Shown here piece by piece: positions 61,208-64,000 of a DNA stretch of 64,000 bases. The notes beneath the pieces are model-generated. The model saw only the letters and a list, made by a program, of their open reading frames with translations. It had not been told where the DNA came from and ran no database searches. A program made the position numbers and the translations under genes. Numbering within the stretch: position 1 is the first letter of the stretch; each line of letters begins with the position of its first letter. Source of the DNA: an uncultured Campylobacter sp. (GTDB taxonomy: Bacteria > Campylobacterota > Campylobacteria > Campylobacterales > Campylobacteraceae); assembly GCF_938039205.1 (NCBI RefSeq), contig NZ_CALHVM010000059.1:1-64000 (forward strand), written 5' to 3'.

Positions 61208-61955
61208 TGCTTTTTACTCCATATATCAAAGCGCCCGCGGGCATCGCCGCAAGCGCGATCAAAAACGCGGCGATATCAAGATTGTCTTGTCTTTTTAGCG
61301 CCAAAAATCCGACGACCAAAACCGCATACGCGATCAGCCGAAAAGGCACGAAGGCGGTGAAATAGTTGGGCGAATTTTGCTTTAAATTACGCGCAAAATT
61401 TTGCTTTTTTGATGGCTTGGCTTCGCTATCTTGATTTGATTCGCTCAAATTTGACTCGCTTGCCGCGCTCAAATTTGACCCGCTATTTTGGCTTGTGCCG
61501 CTTAAATTTTGCTCGTCAAATTTGCCCTGCGCGGCTTTGTTTTGTCCTGTTGCCGCGTCAAATTTAACCAGCACGTTTTCGCCGCTTAAATTTAACTCCG
61601 CCGCTTGGTCAAATTTCGCATCTGCTTTTACCGAGCCGTCCAAATTTGACGCGTCCAGACACTTGGCATCTTCGCGGTGCGGGTCATGCCCGTCAAATTT
61701 AGCCTCACCGGGGCGATCGGGAAACTCCTCGTGATTTTCGCCCCACTCATCTATATCGTCCTCTGCGGAGGCGTCATAGTCTCGCACGCCGTTTTGCACG
61801 CGCTTTTTGTAGGCTCTAAAGGTCGCGGCTAACACCAAAAGCGAGCCCGCAAACGCAACCTGCGAGCTGTAAAACCACGCGCGGCCAAATACCGCCGAGC
61901 CCAGCAAAAGCAAAGCCTCAAACGCGCCGTAAACGGCAAGGAGCTTAAAATTCAC
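61197..61955 (-). CDS. Membrane protein with a long low-complexity linker
   Basis: 252 residues. Two helices at the N terminus (about 5-45) and two near the C terminus (about 200-248) flank a hydrophilic linker of ~120 residues made of recurring KFD, NLSG and NLSES units. The coding sequence of that linker is a chain of AAATTTGAC/CAAATTTGA-type words. Start is GTG at 61955 overlapping the next gene upstream (GTGA). Function unknown; it belongs to the hemL-flhX neighbourhood. Confidence 0.72.
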   Translation of the reverse strand: MNFKLLAVYGAFEALLLLGSAVFGRAWFYSSQVAFAGSLLVLAATFRAYKKRVQNGVRDYDASAEDDIDEWGENHEEFPDRPGEAKFDGHDPHREDAKCLDASNLDGSVKADAKFDQAAELNLSGENVLVKFDAATGQNKAAQGKFDEQNLSGTSQNSGSNLSAASESNLSESNQDSEAKPSKKQNFARNLKQNSPNYFTAFVPFRLIAYAVLVVGFLALKRQDNLDIAAFLIALAAMPAGALIYGVKSNEK

Positions 61956-62233
61956 TCATCGTCCTCGTCATCGTCGTCTTTTGCGGGTTTAAATTTACCT
62001 TTGTCTTTTAGTTCATCTAGGCTTTTTATCTGCGCGTCGTAGGCCTTTTTGACGTTTAGCGCGGCTGCGGCGATACCGACGGCGACGCCCGCAAACAGCG
62101 TCCACGTCCAGCCCGTTTCCTTCATCATCCAGTAGCCAAACCCTGCCCCGATAGCAAGCGCCACGACGATAGAAACGCCCAGACTTAGCTGCTCGGCGCC
62201 TTTTACGACGTCGCCTAAATTTATCTTCGCCAT
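61952..62233 (-). CDS. AtpZ/AtpI-like small membrane protein
   Basis: 93 residues: MAKINLGDVVKGAEQLSLGV, two membrane helices (SIVVALAIGAGFGYWMMKET; TLFAGVAVGIAAAALNVKKA) with an acidic tail (KDDDDEDDE). This is the pattern of AtpZ/AtpI proteins linked to F-type ATP synthase assembly or Mg/Ca transport, although no atp genes are nearby. Its ATG overlaps the hemL stop. Confidence 0.75.
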   Translation of the reverse strand: MAKINLGDVVKGAEQLSLGVSIVVALAIGAGFGYWMMKETGWTWTLFAGVAVGIAAAALNVKKAYDAQIKSLDELKDKGKFKPAKDDDDEDDE

Positions 62234-63648
62234 TAGGCAAATCCCCAGCTGTTTTTCATACGCTCTTGTATCGCTTCACGCTCTTTTCTGGCCTCTTTTA
62301 GACGCTCTTCTAGATCGGCGATCCTTGCTTTTACCTCGCGCATCTCCTCGTTCTCGCTAGCGCTCTCCGCAGCTATCTCGGCAAAGCTCTCGTCCGCGGC
62401 TTTAATGGCAAATTTGATATCCTCTTCGCTCATCGCGTCGCAGATAAAGCCCGTCTCAAACTGGCTAGGCGCTAGATAGACGCCCTTTTCAAGCATTTTG
62501 GCGTGAAATTTGGCGTAAAGCTTGGTATCGCTTTTTAACGCGTCGTCGTAGTTTTTAACCTCGCTTGCGGTAAAGAAAAAGCCAAACATTGAGCCTCGCA
62601 CCGTCGTTTGCAGAGCGATGCCGTGCTTCGTGGCGACGCTTTTTAGCCCGTGAGCGAACAGTACGGCTAGTTTGTTTAGGCGGTCGTAAAGCTCATCGTC
62701 GGCGAAAATTTTACTTAGGCTTGCGATGCCGGCGGCCATGGCTACGGGATTGCCGCTTAGCGTGCCTGCCTGATACACCGCGCCTTCGGGGCTTAGGCAG
62801 TCCATGATAGCGGCCTTTCCGCCAAACGCCGCCGCAGGGCAACCGCCGCCGATAACCTTACCAAAGGTCACGAGATCAGCCTCTATGCCGTTAAATTCAA
62901 ACGATCCATGCCTACTCGCGCGAAATCCGCTCATAACCTCGTCGAAAATCAGCACTGCGCCGTTTTCGTCGCAAAGGCGTCTAAGCTCGCTCAAAAACTC
63001 GTTATCAGCAGGCACTAGACCCATATTTCCCGCGATCGGCTCGATGATTAGCGCGCCGATTTTGCCCGGATTTGCCTCAAATATCGCCCGCACGCTTTCT
63101 ATATCGTTGTAGCGCGCTAGATACGTGTTCTTCACCACGTCTGCCGGCACGCCGCCGCTAGAAGCGTTGCCGTAGGTCGTCGCGCCGCTGCCTGCTTTTA
63201 CCAAAAGCGCGTCGCTGTGTCCGTGATAGCAGCCTTCAAATTTTATCAGCCCGTCCTTACCGCTAAAGCCGCGCGCCACGCGGATAGCGCTCATAGTGGC
63301 CTCCGTGCCAGAGCTAACAAAACGCACCTTTTCGACGTTTTTAAACTCGTCGCAGATTAGTTTGGCTAGCTTCGTCTCCAAATTTGATGGAGCGCCAAAG
63401 CTTAGTCCCTTTTTAGCCGTCGCTATCACCGCACTCTCGATGTCGGGATCGCAGTGCCCGAAAATAAGCGGTCCCCAGCTCTGGATGAAGTCCAGATAGC
63501 GGTTTCCCTCGATATCGACCAGATACGCGCCCTCGCCGCGATCTACTACAAAAGGCTCGCCGCCTACGCTGCCAAACGCGCGAACGGGCGAATCCACGCC
63601 GCCCGGGATATATTTTTTAGCTAGCCCGAAAGCTTCTTTGTTAGTCAT
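62233..63648 (-). CDS. hemL: Glutamate-1-semialdehyde 2,1-aminomutase
   Basis: 471 residues; a class III PLP enzyme: GGVDSPVRAFGSVGGEPFVV, SSGTEATMSAIRVARGF, GCYHGHSDALLVKAGSGATT, LIFDEVMSGFRASRHG and the PLP-lysine VTFGKVIGGGCPAAAFGGK. It makes 5-aminolevulinate for haem. The usual length is ~425-430; the last ~40 residues (MREVKARIADLEERLKEARK ...) form an extra coiled coil. Overlaps the cytochrome gene (ATGA). Confidence 0.95.
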   Translation of the reverse strand: MTNKEAFGLAKKYIPGGVDSPVRAFGSVGGEPFVVDRGEGAYLVDIEGNRYLDFIQSWGPLIFGHCDPDIESAVIATAKKGLSFGAPSNLETKLAKLICDEFKNVEKVRFVSSGTEATMSAIRVARGFSGKDGLIKFEGCYHGHSDALLVKAGSGATTYGNASSGGVPADVVKNTYLARYNDIESVRAIFEANPGKIGALIIEPIAGNMGLVPADNEFLSELRRLCDENGAVLIFDEVMSGFRASRHGSFEFNGIEADLVTFGKVIGGGCPAAAFGGKAAIMDCLSPEGAVYQAGTLSGNPVAMAAGIASLSKIFADDELYDRLNKLAVLFAHGLKSVATKHGIALQTTVRGSMFGFFFTASEVKNYDDALKSDTKLYAKFHAKMLEKGVYLAPSQFETGFICDAMSEEDIKFAIKAADESFAEIAAESASENEEMREVKARIADLEERLKEARKEREAIQERMKNSWGFA

Positions 63649-64000
63649 TTTTTATCCTTGTTGAAATTTATAACGTATTCGTAAAGCAAATTTATCTCTT
63701 CGTCGGTAAGAAAGTAGCTAGGCATCACGCTTCTAGCGCTTAGCACGCCCTCTTTAAACGCCTCAAAATCAAGATTGTTTATCCTGGGCGCTCTTAGCTC
63801 GTCGTCGATGACCTGCTTGGTTTTTTTATCGAAATGTCTATATTTTGATATGAGTGAGCCCTCGCCGCCCTTGCCGTGACACTTGTCGCAGCCGATGCCG
63901 CGCGGGTTTTGATAGAGCATCTTTGCGTATTCGTTTTTCGTGATAAAATCGCTCGCAAACGCCGCGCCGCAAAGCAACCAAAAAATCAGCCAAATTTTCA
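63645..64000 (-). CDS. Monohaem c-type cytochrome (5' end at window edge)
   Basis: At least 117 residues. Reading to the edge gives a signal peptide ending KIWLIFWLLCGAAFAS, with the initiator ATG just beyond base 64000. One haem motif GCDKCHGKGGEG (CxxCH) and a late Met (SVMPSYFLTDEEI) as possible axial ligand. Periplasmic electron carrier. It lies upstream of and overlaps hemL, the same order as in C. jejuni. Confidence 0.88.
   Translation of the reverse strand, partial: KIWLIFWLLCGAAFASDFITKNEYAKMLYQNPRGIGCDKCHGKGGEGSLISKYRHFDKKTKQVIDDELRAPRINNLDFEAFKEGVLSARSVMPSYFLTDEEINLLYEYVINFNKDKK

Noticed and set aside
1..64000. CRISPR arrays, rRNA genes and complete insertion sequences
   Set aside because: No regularly spaced direct repeats, no rRNA sequence and no transposase-like gene with terminal inverted repeats were seen. 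The AAATTT words recur but at irregular spacing with unrelated flanks.

Overview
The window looks like chromosome from a Campylobacter of the higher-GC oral/intestinal group (C. rectus/C. showae-like). Three things point there. Gene neighbourhoods match C. jejuni blocks as I remember them: oxidoreductase-hemH / alaS-maf-pbpA; racemase-dcuA-aspA; glnA-cheZ-U32-purE-glyQ-nif3-zinc ribbon-waaA-rluA-like-ffh-rpsP-khpA-rimM-trmD-rplS; and flhX-fliK-like-MFS-hemL-cytochrome c. Family-typical genes are present (PflA, a CheB without receiver, the remote epsilonproteobacterial CheZ). Core DNA is packed with AAATTT-containing words. The species call is an inference; no rRNA is in the window.

Layout. 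1-5424: an AT-richer block with the 3' end of a giant surface-type protein followed by three overlapping prepilin-like genes. 5425-14593: hpf, a small conserved gene, hemH and an oxidoreductase (minus), then alaS, a membrane protein, maf and a class A penicillin-binding protein. 14594-24765: an AAATTT-rich spacer, a frameshifted membrane protein made of an internal duplication, the flagellar motor scaffold pflA, a NuoG-tail-like orphan, an aspartate/C4-dicarboxylate cluster (racD, dcuA, aspA), a long AT-rich spacer and a cupin. 24867-40057: the conserved translation/SRP/LPS/purine/chemotaxis block, interrupted by an AbgT transporter plus GyrI-like gene, and ending with hisJ-like and glnA.

40267-46888: nine tRNA genes (a duplicated Lys-Val-Asp set, Lys-CTT and two Glu-CTC) followed by an integrated mobilizable element of about 5.8 kb. 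The element sits in the 3' end of the last tRNA-Glu and is bounded by a 28-bp direct repeat. It carries a tyrosine integrase, an HUH-type replication protein, a small coiled-coil protein, a MobV-like relaxase and two strongly folded non-coding regions. Integrase, Rep and relaxase all carry frameshifts (plus one nonsense codon), so the element appears to be decaying in place.

47249-64000: recG, an M16-like protein without the zinc motif, mqnC, a His/Cys-rich lipoprotein, an endonuclease V pseudogene, nfeD-qmcA, an NlpE-like lipoprotein, an MFS carrier, cheB-cheR, flhX and a FliK-like gene, a second MFS carrier, small membrane proteins, hemL with a C-terminal extension, and a c-type cytochrome that runs off the window edge.

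Main items for a second look: AAATTT as a native-DNA signature (it matches RAATTY, the methylated motif tied to DNA uptake in C. jejuni), the decaying tRNA-Glu element with its structured putative origins, the endonuclease V relic, the frameshifted tandem-domain membrane protein, and the pseudopilin/giant-protein operon.
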